Below, piece after piece: positions 47,571 through 57,589 of a DNA stretch of 64,000 bases (the first letter of the stretch is position 1; every line of letters begins with the position of its first letter). The stretch is from Anastrepha obliqua. Its lineage: Eukaryota > Arthropoda > Insecta > Diptera > Tephritidae. The position numbers and the translations under genes are program-made. The notes under the pieces were generated by a model, which saw only the letters and a program-made list of their open reading frames with translations, was not told the DNA's origin and searched no databases. The stretch lies in contig NC_072895.1 of the NCBI RefSeq assembly GCF_027943255.1, forward strand, positions 79,920,001 to 79,984,000, given 5' to 3'.

Positions 47571-48191
47571 ATAGGGTGATCAATCATGAAGTGCTTTTTT
47601 CAATAGTTAAAAAAAAACAAAAATGTAAATTATCTTCAAAACCTTTATTTATCATTTGAAAGGACATTCTTTGACATTTACTTTTTGAATATGACTTCAT
47701 TAAAATGTTGGCCGCAACTACGCTTAAGGTGGTCCATTCTGAAGGTCCAATTTTCAATCACTCGTTCGAGCATTTCGACTGGTATGTCGTGAATAACACG
47801 CGTAATGTTGGCTTCCAGAGCTTCAATCTTAGCTAGTTTATCAGCATAGACCTTGGACTTCACGAATCCCCAAAGAAAAAAGTCCAAAGGTGTGATATCA
47901 CAAGATCTTGGTGGCCAACTCACAGGTCCTAAACGTGAAATCATCTGCTCTCCGAAATGACTTCTCAATAAAGTCATTGTTTCACGAGCTGTATGGCAAG
48001 TGGCTTGTCACAGAACGCTGATTTTCATAATACAGTTGAACAGTTTGTAGACGTTGTTGCGGTGTGAGTCTTTCCATGATGAAATGCCAAACGCTGTTCA
48101 ACAAATCCACGATGACAGTTTGCCACAACTTGCGCGCGATCTGTAAAAAAAACGCAAATGAAAAAAACTCCTCTTAATTGATCACCCTATA
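47571..48191 (-). mobile_element. Internally deleted D,D41D mariner E
   Basis: Left end ATAGGGTGATCAATCATGAA; right end is the complement of TATAGGGTGATCAATTAAGA. It is bordered by TA-rich DNA and ~620 bp long, with about half the transposase removed. Confidence 0.85.
47678..48077 (-). pseudogene. Mariner D,D41D transposase remnant
   Basis: Minus-strand N-terminal start MERLTPQQRLQTVQLYYENQ at 48077 soon breaks. The C-terminal part from MTLLRSHFGEQMISRLGPVS through PPRSCDITPLDFFLWGFV (third catalytic Asp) to LKRSCGQHFNEVIFKK is intact. The first two catalytic positions are deleted. It is clearly related to the copy at 9298-10012. Confidence 0.87.
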
Positions 48192-48982
48192 TATAATTTT
48201 TTATTATGCTTTTTATATCGTACACACTTTGTATATATCGCGTTCAAACCCCCATAATGAGCAATCCAATCCTTGTGGCTACGCAATTAAAAAAAGTCTG
48301 AACTACTAAACCTTAACTCGAAGAATAAGGAGAAATTTCAATAAAGATGTATTGTACATCTGTTATATACGCAAGTGAATAGTTTTAGAAAAAACTTATA
48401 CAATGCGTCATTAAAATATATAATTAGAAAAATTCGAGAATTGCGAATGTCTTTATTTAAAAATTGTTTTTGCCCTTTTTTTGTTGAATAATGTTATTAG
48501 TGTATCTTAAGAGATTATATACTTACATGTAGTATAACTGAAAATTTATTAATGAAAATATGTTCCGCACACCCATATATAAATGCACACCTAGCATATG
48601 CGTAATCTAGTTGTAAAAAGGATGTGTAATATTTCAGGTGTAAACCAGTGTCATTAGTTAAAAATACCGTACGCTTTCTAGTAACTTAAGCCACTATGTA
48701 TGTATATTGAATTGTTTATACTAAAAAAATGTGAAAAAATAAATATGTGTATTGAAATACATATGTACCTATGTTCTTCAATTTTTATTATAACGACATA
48801 AAATTCAGCATTACCATTACGTTACCTACATAGTTCAGAAGTATACCCGAGTAAGTGCTGGCTGTTGTAGCAGGAGTTAGAAGAGTTTAGTTTACGGGTG
48901 AAATTGAGATATGACTAGCCTCTCATCAGGGTAGATTCTTTATAGGTACAAAATTGCTTTAGTGTACAGTTTACCTCACGTT
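48192..48982. other. Non-coding stretch
   Basis: AT-rich; nothing was recognised. Confidence 0.4.
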
Positions 48983-49521
48983 GTTGTTGTTGTTGTTGTT
49001 GTTGTTTTAACAGCATAGGTAGCCCTGTCAGTGTAGGCATATCATCGGTCATCTTCGTCTAGCTCATCTAGGGGTAGGCCCAGGAAACATGCTGTTTCGA
49101 CAGGTTGGGTCCAGAGGGAGAGGGGGGTTAGATGAGTCGGTTTGAGGGGGCATGTGAAGAGGTGGTTAGTGTCGTGCGGGGTACCTTCACATGCCGGACA
49201 TGTGTTTGGTATGTCGAGGTCGATTCTGGATATGTAGGAGTTTAACCTGCTACAGTATCCAGAACGTAGTTGTGCCAGTGTTACACGAGTCTCACGGGGA
49301 AGCTGGAGCTCTTCGTCTGCAATAGTTGGTGGTTGGACTCCGATTACGGCATTCACAGGACGGGAGTTCATGAAGGTGGTGGTAACGGTCTCCCGGTGGA
49401 TGTCGTTTATTGACTGTCTAAATACTGTCCGGTCCAGTAGGTTGCGGTCAGTTTTGTCCTGGATTTCGTCAGCGTAGTCTAAGAGGTGTCTCCTGACAAT
49501 TACGTTCTGGATATTGTAGCA
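48983..49521 (-). pseudogene. Non-LTR retrotransposon 3' end, copy 1
   Basis: The minus-strand coding remnant (frame 49042-49521) contains TLAQLRSGYCSRLNSYISRI-type sequence, a zinc-knuckle-like CPACEGTPHDTNHLFTC, LTPLSLWTQPVETACFLGLP and LDELDEDDR before the stop. This is the C terminus of an RT polyprotein. The 3' UTR is ~60 bases and ends TATGCTGTTAAAACAACAAC with about eight more CAA units. That tail resembles the end of the CAA-tailed elements. The copy is 5'-truncated. Confidence 0.8.
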
Positions 49522-49775
49522 GGTTAAACTCCTACCTATCCAGAATTGACCCCGACATACCAAACACATGTCCGGCATGTGAAGGGACCCCGCACGACAC
49601 TAACCACCTCTTCACATGCCCCCTCAATCAGACTCATCTAACCCCCCTCTCCCTCTGGACCCAACCTGTCGAAACAGCATGTTTCCTGGGCCTACCCCTA
49701 GATGAGCTAGACGAAGATGACAGATGATATACATACACTGACAGGGCTAACTACGCTGTTAAAAACAACAAACAA
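49519..49775 (+). pseudogene. Non-LTR retrotransposon 3' end, copy 2 (inverted)
   Basis: Plus-strand copy of the last ~195 coding bases and 3' UTR of the same LINE, from TTAAACTCCTACCTATCCAG through GCATGTGAAGGGACCCCGC to ACGCTGTTAAAAACAACAAA. It lies head-to-head with copy 1, so 48983-49261 and 49519-49775 form an inverted repeat with a ~257-bp spacer. An apparent open frame crossing the junction (to 49578) is an artefact of the antisense reading. Confidence 0.82.
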
Positions 49776-50567
49776 CAGGTGTCTCCTGACGTGCCTGGGA
49801 GGCGGCTCAGGCTCAAGCAGGTGTCTGCAGGGGTGAAACCTGCGGTAACATCCAAGCACTACCTCACGTAGTGATTGGTTGTTAATTGTTGTTGTTTCCT
49901 ATAAATTTTATGGAGAGACGAAAATGTGAAATGAAAGCACTTGGCCAAATAAAAAAAATACCAGTCTAACGGTTAGACGGGATAGAAGTGAAACCTTCCG
50001 TAAGACAAACTGAGAGAGAATAAGACGAAAGCAGCATTAGGAGCGGGATAATTATAGGTTCATTATAATATTGCTCTAAAGTTCATATTTTATTTTCTTC
50101 ATTTTATTTTATTCATCCTCAATGTTTTCAATTTCAACAAATGATACGAGTGGCTTATGATAGATAAAATATGATACAACTGCTTTGGTTTCGATGTTGT
50201 CAAAAAAAATACCCAAACGGACCGAAGAAACAGACTTACAAATTTCTTCCATTTTCGTCTACTTGTATTCATATAAAAATTTATGTCTCTTCCCACCAAA
50301 GCTAAATGTATTTGTATATTTCTTCTTGTATTTATTCAAGGCCAAAATCCCGGCGGTACTGCAATACCGGGCCAACCCGTGACAGAGGTGGAGCAAGCTC
50401 CTAAAACACTCCGCCCATTTCCAAAAATCAGTTTAACATTTGTTGTCCTCCGATGGAGGATCTATCAGATGTTAAGCTGATAAGAACAGATATCACACTA
50501 CCAAGTCAATAGATTTTAAATAATAAACCTAATAAACCTTTTGAGAATTACACGCTCACAAAAATTA
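49776..50567. other. Non-coding stretch
   Basis: 49776-49870 has moderate GC (AGGTGTCTCCTGACGTGCC, then GGCGGCTCAGGCTC) and may be more LINE sequence. 50340-50480 (CGGTACTGCAATACCGGGCC to CCGATGGAGGA) also resembles retroelement 3' sequence, but I could not place it in a family. Confidence 0.35.
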
Positions 50568-50765
50568 TTTATATCAACATATAATATAACGCTTCGTAAC
50601 TAAATAACTTTTAGGCCAGCAATGACAGCATGGAGCGGTAGCCGAGCGACTAGCAATGTGAGCTTCCGATCCAAAATCCTTGGTTCGAATCACAAGAAAA
50701 AATAAAAGTTATTTTTATTTAGTTCGTCGCTACGTTTATATCAACATATAATATAACGCTTCGTA
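50568..50765. repeat. tRNA-like sequence between 31-bp direct repeats
   Basis: 50568-50598 and 50735-50765 are identical 31-base direct repeats (TTTATATCAACATATAATAT... through CTTCGTA). Between them, plus strand, is an A box TAGCCGAGCGACTAGC and a B box GGTTCGAATCAC, spaced like a tRNA-Ser-type promoter. No acceptor stem pairs, so it is not a working tRNA. Just inside the direct repeats, AAATAACTTTT and AAAAGTTATTT form an inverted pair. Confidence 0.65.
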
Positions 50766-50844
50766 GCCAAGTTGGTCGCTTTTTTCGTTTCACTTTTCCT
50801 CAAATCACTCCCAACGATTCTAAAGAAGTTTTCACTTCAAAAAC

Positions 50845-50890
50845 CGAGTCGGTCCCGAAATGTAGAACCGACTGCAATGGGAACGGGGAT
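50845..50890 (-). repeat. CAA-tailed element, 5' fragment
   Basis: GTCGGTCCCGAAATGTAGAA, then CCGACTGCAATGGGAACGG, matches the 5' end of the CAA-tailed element with changes. The 3' hairpin and tail are missing. Confidence 0.5.
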
Positions 50891-50929
50891 CCGAACTCTG
50901 TAGTTCCAGGTAATTGAGATTATATATAT

Positions 50930-50985
50930 ACGGCGCCTACACCCTTTACTTGGCGCTCCAATTTGTGGTGTGCGTCGTGATGTTT
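50930..50985 (-). repeat. tRNA-derived SINE, 3' fragment
   Basis: A (TA)n run, then CGGCGCCTACACCCTTTACT and a shortened body to TGTGGTGTGCGTCGTGATGT. A 3' piece of the SINE with an internal deletion, minus strand. Confidence 0.65.
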
Positions 50986-51221
50986 ACTTGATTATAGAAA
51001 CCGAAAAAAAAGATTGACTATGTACATACCTTTACCCTCAAGTCATAGCATTCTACATATTGACAAATAACTCTATTCTCAATTCATCCCCGAAACTCTG
51101 GCCCTGGTTCATTTTGTGGGAAATGGCACCACAGTACTTGATGTACATTTTAAACTTAGAAGCACATAAAGCTCAGCCGAACTCTGATATGGAACTGGAG
51201 TCCAATAGAACGAATTGCCGT

Positions 51222-51344
51222 TCCCACGACAGTTGGTTCTACGTAACCGGAACGACCTGGATTTATATCTGGCCAAGGACTGTCACTGCAGCAGCATTCC
51301 TCGTATATGCATGGGGAATATTTATGCAGCTACAACAACAACAG
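51222..51344 (+). repeat. CAA-tailed hairpin element, copy 9
   Basis: Complete plus-strand copy: CCACGACAGTTGGTTCTACG, TAACCGGAACGACC, TGGATTTATATCTGGCCAAG, GACTGTCACTGCAGCAGCAT, hairpin TTCCTCGTATATGCATGGGG, TATGCAGCTACAACAACAAC. Open frames overlapping it are readings of the repeat. Confidence 0.85.
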
Positions 51345-52098
51345 AACAAATTTTGTGTGAGGTAGCTTTCCTCACTGCAACTATTGAAAAGATATTGGTT
51401 TACTCTCCTGCACCACAGTGTTGACTTAATTATGTTGTTCAAAGTAGTGCTATTCCTGGTCTCATAAATTAATTATAAAGAAATATAAGGATGTTCTTAT
51501 TGTGCATAGATAAAACTGAACTGGACTTATATACTCCGTTTTTCTTTTTTTCATGCATAAATAAAACTAAATAATAATCCGAGAAATATGCGTTGGACAA
51601 CCTCTCCCAATCCAAGAAAATAGTTTGAAAATGAATAATACCATTCATAGACCTGTGATTAAAGAAATAAGTAAAAATACGATGATCATTACAACATCCA
51701 TAAATTCCGGTAGTTGTTGTAAAGGGTGGTAGGCAAATTAAACAGACCATGAGCAATTTTTGGAAAAGTCTGGATACAGGTGAATTTAATTAAATGTTGC
51801 AAATATACTAGAATAAATGTTAGTAATAATAATACATCTCTACTAAAGAAACCACCACATTATTGGGTTTATTTAATATTTCTACATTTCTTTATTAGAA
51901 TCGCCCTGTTATTGTTTAATTTCATAGACCTGGCAACAATATAGTTATGCGCCATGTTGATGGTTCCCGTAATTTCTCTACAAGAATTTTCCGCATTCTC
52001 ATTTTTTCACCGCCGCTGTTCGACACAAATTGAGAGTCGGTTTTTAAGAGTAAAAAGTTGCACTATTTAATCTGAAAGAAAAAAATAAAATAGGCGAA
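51345..52098. other. Spacer and likely Fkbp12 promoter / 5' UTR
   Basis: No gene was recognised. The last ~150 bases before the ATG at 52099 are less AT-rich (CACCGCCGCTGTTCG) and probably include the transcription start of the FK506-binding protein gene. Confidence 0.35.
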
Positions 52099-52545
52099 AT
52101 GGGCGTGCAAGTTATACCTATTAGTTCCGGTGATGGTAAATTTATTTGAAATATTAAAATGTGATTAATTCTAACCTTTGTGTGTTTTTCTGAATTGTTG
52201 CCGTGCATATATTTTATACATGTGTATGTATATATGTATGTATGTACGAAAATAGGCAGCACATTCCCCAAAACAGGACAGGTGGTCTCTGTGCATTATA
52301 CCGGAACATTGGACAATGGCACTAAATTTGATTCTTCACGCGATCGTAATAAGCCCTTCAAGTTTACACTTGGTAAGGGGGAAGTAATTCGCGGTTGGGA
52401 TGAAGGTGTCGCTCAACTATCTGTAGGTCAACGCGCCAAACTTGTCTGCTCGCCGGACTATGCATACGGAAGTCGTGGACATCCTGGAGTTATCCCACCA
52501 AATGCTACTTTAACTTTCGATGTAGAGCTATTGAAGGTTGAGTAA
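52099..52545 (+). CDS. Fkbp12: FK506-binding protein 12 kDa, peptidyl-prolyl isomerase
   Basis: A small cytosolic cis-trans prolyl isomerase that binds FK506/rapamycin and, in animals, intracellular calcium channels and TGF-beta type I receptors. Two exons, 52099-52135 and 52256-52545, join in phase 1 (GATG/GTAAAT donor, aatag acceptor) across a 120-bp intron, giving 108 residues, exactly the family length. Exon 1 encodes [12 protein letters not shown]. Exon 2 has [40 protein letters not shown] and [20 protein letters not shown], then [11 protein letters not shown]. The active-site aromatic and hydrophobic residues (Tyr, Phe, Asp, Phe, Val-Ile, Trp, Tyr, Ile, Phe) of FKBP12 are all present. 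The open frame continuing upstream of 52256 is intron and should not be used as the start. No defects seen. Confidence 0.96.
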
Positions 52546-53195
52546 CTTGGTCCACTTCTAAATCAGTGTGGTATAATTATTGATTATGAATAAGAGTAGA
52601 GAAAAAATGCGCAGAAATGCGAGTTAGAAATAGTAAAATTACACATTTATCTCAATTCAATTAAAAACCTATGGCTTACATATGTATTTAACTAAAAACA
52701 CATTTATCCAAACGCAATGAGCGTGAAAATACTATGTACAAAAGAAATACAAATAGAACAGAATGATTCTTCTAAGGTTTATATAAAAAATAATGTTTGC
52801 GAGTATTCGAAATATTTAGGTACATGCTTATAACGTACAAGCAAGGAAATTGTACCATTTTTATTAAACGTAATCAAAAAGTATGGTTTTCGGAAAGAAT
52901 TTTCATGGTAGATATGTTGGAATCTTCATTGAGTATCTGAAATGCATTTAACGCACCATAACAAAAAATTTTACTATTAAATGTTCTTTTACTTGTAGTG
53001 TTATAAAATCCCGATTTCTATCTTGCTAACTGTAATTATTTCAATGATTATAAGCAAAAAATTATACCAGTGTAGAAAGTTGAACAAATAAATTAATGAA
53101 AACATACCTACGCCTTCAATATTGAGTTCAGAGTGTAAACTGGCATGTGAGAGAGTAGCTTCTATGTGAATAAATGGATGATAGGTCAAGCCGTT
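52546..53195 (+). other. Fkbp12 3' UTR and spacer
   Basis: Non-coding AT-rich sequence after the TAA. ATTAAA/AATAAA-like signals occur (e.g. AATAAA near 53086), but the cleavage site cannot be fixed. No repeat boundary before the TTAA element at 53196. Confidence 0.4.
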
Positions 53196-53833
53196 TTAAG
53201 GGGTTAGGTGGGTTTCAGAGGTTGAAAAAAAGAAGATTTTGACTATTTTTTTAGTATATAAAATCATATATTTTATTTAAGCAATTCACTGTATCTAAGA
53301 TACGTCTAAAAAAAAATGCTCTTGCCGTGGACAGCATAGCTCATTATTGGTTCATCTAAAATCAGAAAACCAAACGGATTTCGTTAGTACATGGATAAAT
53401 CTCGTTGTTGTACGAAGGAAAAAAAATCAAAATTTGAATTTATGACAGGCTTTGAACCAAAAAACACATTTTTTAGTGAAATTTTCGTCATACATTGGCT
53501 AAAAAAAAAATGTTGTAATTAACAAAAAAAAAAATCCTTCGTTCAATAACTAGATAATGTTATTTCAAAGATTTGAACTAAATCCCTTCATAACTTTTCA
53601 AGATATCGTGTCCACCGACTTAAAAAATGGAGTTTTGAGATAAACACGTATACGAGCGAAGCGCTCAACTGACGTGGCCTAATGGGCGGAACTTCTGAAG
53701 GGTCTATCTCTTAGAATTTTACTCGGATTGACTTAAAATTTTAGGAGAGTGTTTTAAACATACTGTACTATTTAATGAGACAAAAAAACAAAATTCGATT
53801 TTTTGAAATTTTCAAACCCACCTAACCCCTTAA
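53196..53833. mobile_element. TTAA-flanked MITE, copy 2
   Basis: TTAA at 53196 is followed by GGGGTTAGGTGGGTTTC; the other end reads AAACCCACCTAACCCC then TTAA at 53830-53833. The ends are perfect inverted repeats for ~16 bases plus TTAA. They match the copy at 13-739 except in a few positions, and both have a 630-730-bp AT-rich non-coding body. Confidence 0.8.
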
Positions 53834-53952
53834 GACTCACGACAGTTTTGAAGGTTAGGATTTTTTTTTTTTTTTTTTGTTTTTTTTTTGAAGTGTAATG
53901 GAAAGCAAAGAAGACGTGATATTTCAAAAGAAAAGAAATTGAATATACTTTC

Positions 53953-54562
53953 TTAACCCTTTCGCTACATCTTTTTATTGCGCCATCCAAAAAATCCAAA
54001 TTTTTGTCTGAGTATTTATTTTAGGTCCAATAACAATACAAATACATTTTTTTTTGTTAAGTGCTTTTTTTTAATGTTGCCATATGGCAACAAATGTTTT
54101 GTATTCGTTTCAATCGCAAATAAACTTCTTCTGCAATCTAATGCAAGTTAGCACCTTACGAGAAATTTGTTGCCATATGGCAACAAGCTTAGTTTTAAAA
54201 ATTAGCACAGCTTTTAAAACTGTGAGCGAAAAAATATTTATATGCCAAATGACAGATTGAACATTTTTCTATATACTTTATTCAAAAATTGTTGAAAACA
54301 TTTGCCCAAAATGCCACAAAAATCTAAAAATGCAAAATACAAATTTCAGAGTGAAGTGCTATATGCCAGTAGGCTTTCTTTAAAAATGTTGTATTACCGA
54401 TATATAATGGGCGGTTATTATTTATTTTATTTCTGTTTAACCATTAAACTTCAATTTTTGAAAATATGTAACAAAAAAGTTGATATTTTTTACAAGAGAG
54501 TGTTGACGGCCCTTTAAAGTTTACTGTTGCCATATGGCAACAATATCGCGAAAGGGCTAACG
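53953..54562. mobile_element. MITE with ACCCTTTCGC ends and internal palindromes
   Basis: TTAACCCTTTCGC at ~53955 and GCGAAAGGGCTAA at ~54548 are inverted. The body carries three exact copies of the 16-base palindrome GTTGCCATATGGCAAC at 54076, 54169 and 54526. A 71-codon frame inside (54302-54517) has no recognisable domain. The TTAA at the left edge again suggests a piggyBac-like target. Confidence 0.6.
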
Positions 54563-55361
54563 AAATTATATTAAAATTAGGTTTATTGGAGAAATTTTCG
54601 AAAAAAACAAATTGTTTCATGTAACTTCCTTTTTTTCATAAAAATTTTATTTTCTCAAAAACCTCAAGTCTTAAGAATTTAAGAAATATTTACATCAAAA
54701 GTAGGCCTTTTAATTTGACTTTTCAATGGTGTACTGGTGACGATTTTGTAAAGGAATGAGTATGTTTTGAGGTATAAGTTTTAAATTGCATAAAATGGAC
54801 CTTTGTCCTCCTCCACTTTTACTTTACATGTAAACATTTTAGGTTTTTAATCAGCATAAACATTTCCAGAGAACCTAATTTCTGTTTTTATTTTTTTTTT
54901 TTAACGAAACTATACGTGTTAGTTACTTATATCTTGAAAGTTTTACAAAGAGTCGTAGCTTGTTAATATTAAGTTGTATATGCAATATCAAAGGAAAAAA
55001 GAGCGCCGTAACTGAATCGATCCCGATTGGAAATCACGCACCAAAAGATCCGGCCATGGTTGCTGAAAATATTTCCCTTCTTTTTGTTCATATTTTTTCG
55101 GAGCCTGCCATCGCAGCGAATTCGAAAGGCTCAATCTCTTAAGTATTGGGGTTGTCGTGAAGGTTCGCACAAAATTTTGATTTTCAGCGAGCATAACCGT
55201 TTGTGGTGTGGTGTGCGAACATTACATTGAAGAAAAAAATATCGCATTTGTTGACGCTTGAAGTGTGCACATTGGCGGAAAAAATCTACGTCAATACGCA
55301 ACATTTTTGACGTGATAACGTCTTATAATTCGATTTAGCCGGCTGAACGCACGAAAAAATG
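54563..55361. other. Non-coding stretch
   Basis: No gene was recognised. 55005-55060 has words vaguely like the SINE head (GCCGTAACTGAATCG, ACGCACCA), but not enough to call. Confidence 0.4.
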
Positions 55362-55447
55362 TGTCGTTACCTTGCTCATTCGTGGTTATCTTGCTCATTT
55401 GTCGTTACCTTGCTCATTTGTCGTTACCTTGCTCATTGTCGTTACCT
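55362..55447. repeat. Short minisatellite, ~20-bp unit
   Basis: About five head-to-tail copies of TGTCGTTACCTTGCTCATT with small changes, immediately before a dispersed repeat copy. Confidence 0.8.
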
Positions 55448-56210
55448 TGAATGAACTGCAAGCGAAAGCGCGGAACGAACGACAAAGCAAACGAGCGGTA
55501 ACGTTCGACATCTTGCTCTCTCCTACTTAAGTGAGCGTATATATGTATGTATATGCGCATATGTACATATATAAATTCACGTATTTGTATTTGCATATGC
55601 CTTCTTATTGATTATTATTAATAAAAACCAAGTTTGTTAATAATACCTGTTGCTTTAATGTTATTATTATTAATTTTTTTATTATATATGAAGGAAAAAT
55701 GTATGGTAATATTTACCACATACCTTATAAGATATGTTGTATACTAATATATGTATATAAACATGCATATACATATACAATTTCGCGCAATTTTCAAAAA
55801 GAATAAATCTATATATAAAGATGCATACAAGTCATATGGACATATCAAATATACGAATCTGTTCCGTACGCAAGCAAATGTAAGCTAATGTGCTTGAACT
55901 GCAAGCGAAAGCGCGGAACGAACGACAAAGAGCACAATCGGCCCCCGCGTTCCTCAACGTTCGACATCTGGCTCTCTCCTACTTGAGTGAGCATATATAT
56001 GTATGTATATGCGCATATGTAGGTATATAAATTCACATACTTGTATTTGCATATGCCTTCTTCCTGTGTGCATGGTAATGAACCATTTCTCTGTTGAGAA
56101 TAGGTCGATGATAGAAAAAGTAGGAAATGAAAGGGGGTGTTTCGAGTGTAATGTGTCTTGAAAAAGGCAAATCGATGATGGTGCCTCTTAGTGTTGTTGA
56201 CTTATATATT
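55448..56210. repeat. Two copies of an unidentified dispersed repeat
   Basis: 55450-55605 and 55890-56205 share GAACTGCAAGCGAAAGCGCG, GAACGAACGACAAAG, TTCGACATC, GCTCTCTCCTACTT and TATGCGCATATGTA, then TATAAATTCAC. The second copy continues with CTTCTTCCTGTGTGCATGGT and GATGATGGTGCCTCTTAGTG, which recur at 62690-62870. A TATA-like box within a repeated unit suggests LTR-type or promoter-bearing DNA; I could not identify the family. Confidence 0.6.
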
Positions 56211-56779
56211 AACGTCTGATGCACAATCAAAAATTAACATATCTTTCATGAATTTGATAAATGTTTCGTAATTTTTCACGTTTGTGTAAATGTAACTTGA
56301 CCTATTCCATTGCGATTCCATTTACCTCCTTCTCTATATCCATACAAAATATCTATCAAACAAATAAAATTAAAATTTTGTTTTGAAAATTGCAACCATT
56401 ACATCAGTATTTTCTTATGACGTTGTCACGTTAAACTATCGTCAGTAAACCGACTTTACAGACAAGCTCTTTTTTTATAACATCTAGATTCCGACAATTC
56501 AAGACGATAGCTTCACATACTATATTTCTTCTTCTTCTATTAGCCAATGATTTATCCATACTCTTCTGTGTTTTCCTTTTTATTTTTGCTCTCTTTTCCT
56601 TTTACTTTTTAAACAAACATTGCAATCGCATCATCCGAATTTTTACGATCCATCTTTACGCAAATCAGTAGAAATCACATATGAGCCTCTCGCCGTCTGT
56701 GGCAAACAACAGCGAGCATGCTCGTGAGCATGTTCGTCGCCTGTATCCCACTTTATTCAATCATTCCTGTGAATAATAA
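56211..56779. other. Non-coding stretch
   Basis: No gene was recognised. A GC-richer segment at 56700-56740 contains the palindromic GCGAGCATGCTCG. Confidence 0.4.
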
Positions 56780-57340
56780 TGCCAAGACAGAAGTTGACAG
56801 AGATGCGAGCTGCCACATCTGGAAATCACGATAATTGTTAAACACACGTACATACGTAAGCAGAGGTGCGAGCGCACAAAGTAATCAGTTGAAAGTTAAG
56901 CTTTTGAACGTGTAAACGTGTTGAAATTAAATAAAGCAAGTTGTATTGTCATTAATTTGTGACTTTTATGACTTGCCGACTTCAGAGAATCAGAGGGAAA
57001 AACGTTCCACACCGATGACTCACTGTATAATCTGCAAACACGATCATAAGTTAGCAGATTGTCAACGCTTCATTAAAGCGACGGTACTTGATCGTTAGAC
57101 AGAAGCTAAACGCCGCCGCCTATGTTTTCCCTGTTTCTTCACCCTGGCCACTCCACTCATGATTGCCGTCACCGAAAGACCTGTATCATAAATGGCTTTA
57201 AAAAAGCGCATCACAAGCCCTTATACGATTCCACGCAGAAGTCAGCTCCAGTCCTAGATTCGTCTCCAGCACCTTCAGCTTCGCTAAACCAAGGTAGCAG
57301 GCAATCGGTCTTCAGCTGTATTACCGACTTAGTGTAAAAC
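56780..57340 (+). pseudogene. BEL/Pao-like LTR retrotransposon fragment
   Basis: 57017-57200 encodes two zinc-knuckle-like motifs separated by a Lys/Arg-rich stretch: CIICKHDHKLADC, then FHPGHSTHDCRHRKTCIING. This pairing is typical of BEL/Pao Gag-Pol proteins. The second motif is in a different frame from the first and a stop lies between them, so the remnant is non-functional. Just upstream, 56780-56990 has a polyadenylation-like AATAAA near 56932 and could be part of an LTR, but I see no matching second LTR. Protease, RT and integrase are absent. Confidence 0.6.
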
Positions 57341-57589
57341 AAGTTCATATTTCGAGTCCTATCAGTAACGCTCTATAGTCATTCAAAAAATTTTTACCAT
57401 TTACCAATTGGGCCTGCTTCGGAAATCCTCAAAACTGCCTTTAAATGCGTAAATATTTTTGATTTATACATATGTATATGAAAAAAATTTTACAAATCCA
57501 GCATCTAGACCCATGATTGCATAATAAAAAGTTTGATTAGTAAGCAGCTTTCTCGTTCCCTCTTGACAAATCGGCTCCTTTAGTAAGGC
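57341..57589. other. Non-coding stretch
   Basis: Nothing was recognised. Confidence 0.35.

Noticed and set aside
49042..49578. A continuous 178-codon gene.
   Set aside because: Its N-terminal ~20 codons are antisense to the inverted second LINE copy. Only the rest is a LINE C terminus.
50630..50700. A functional tRNA gene.
   Set aside because: A and B boxes are present, but there is no acceptor stem, anticodon arm or terminator in the right places.
52180..52545. A 121-residue FKBP starting at 52180.
   Set aside because: Its first ~25 residues are intron sequence. Splicing from the upstream exon gives the standard 108-residue protein beginning MGVQV.
55003..55060. Another tRNA-derived SINE copy.
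   Set aside because: Only scattered words match (GCCGTAACTGAATCG, ACGCACCA). No B box or body follows.
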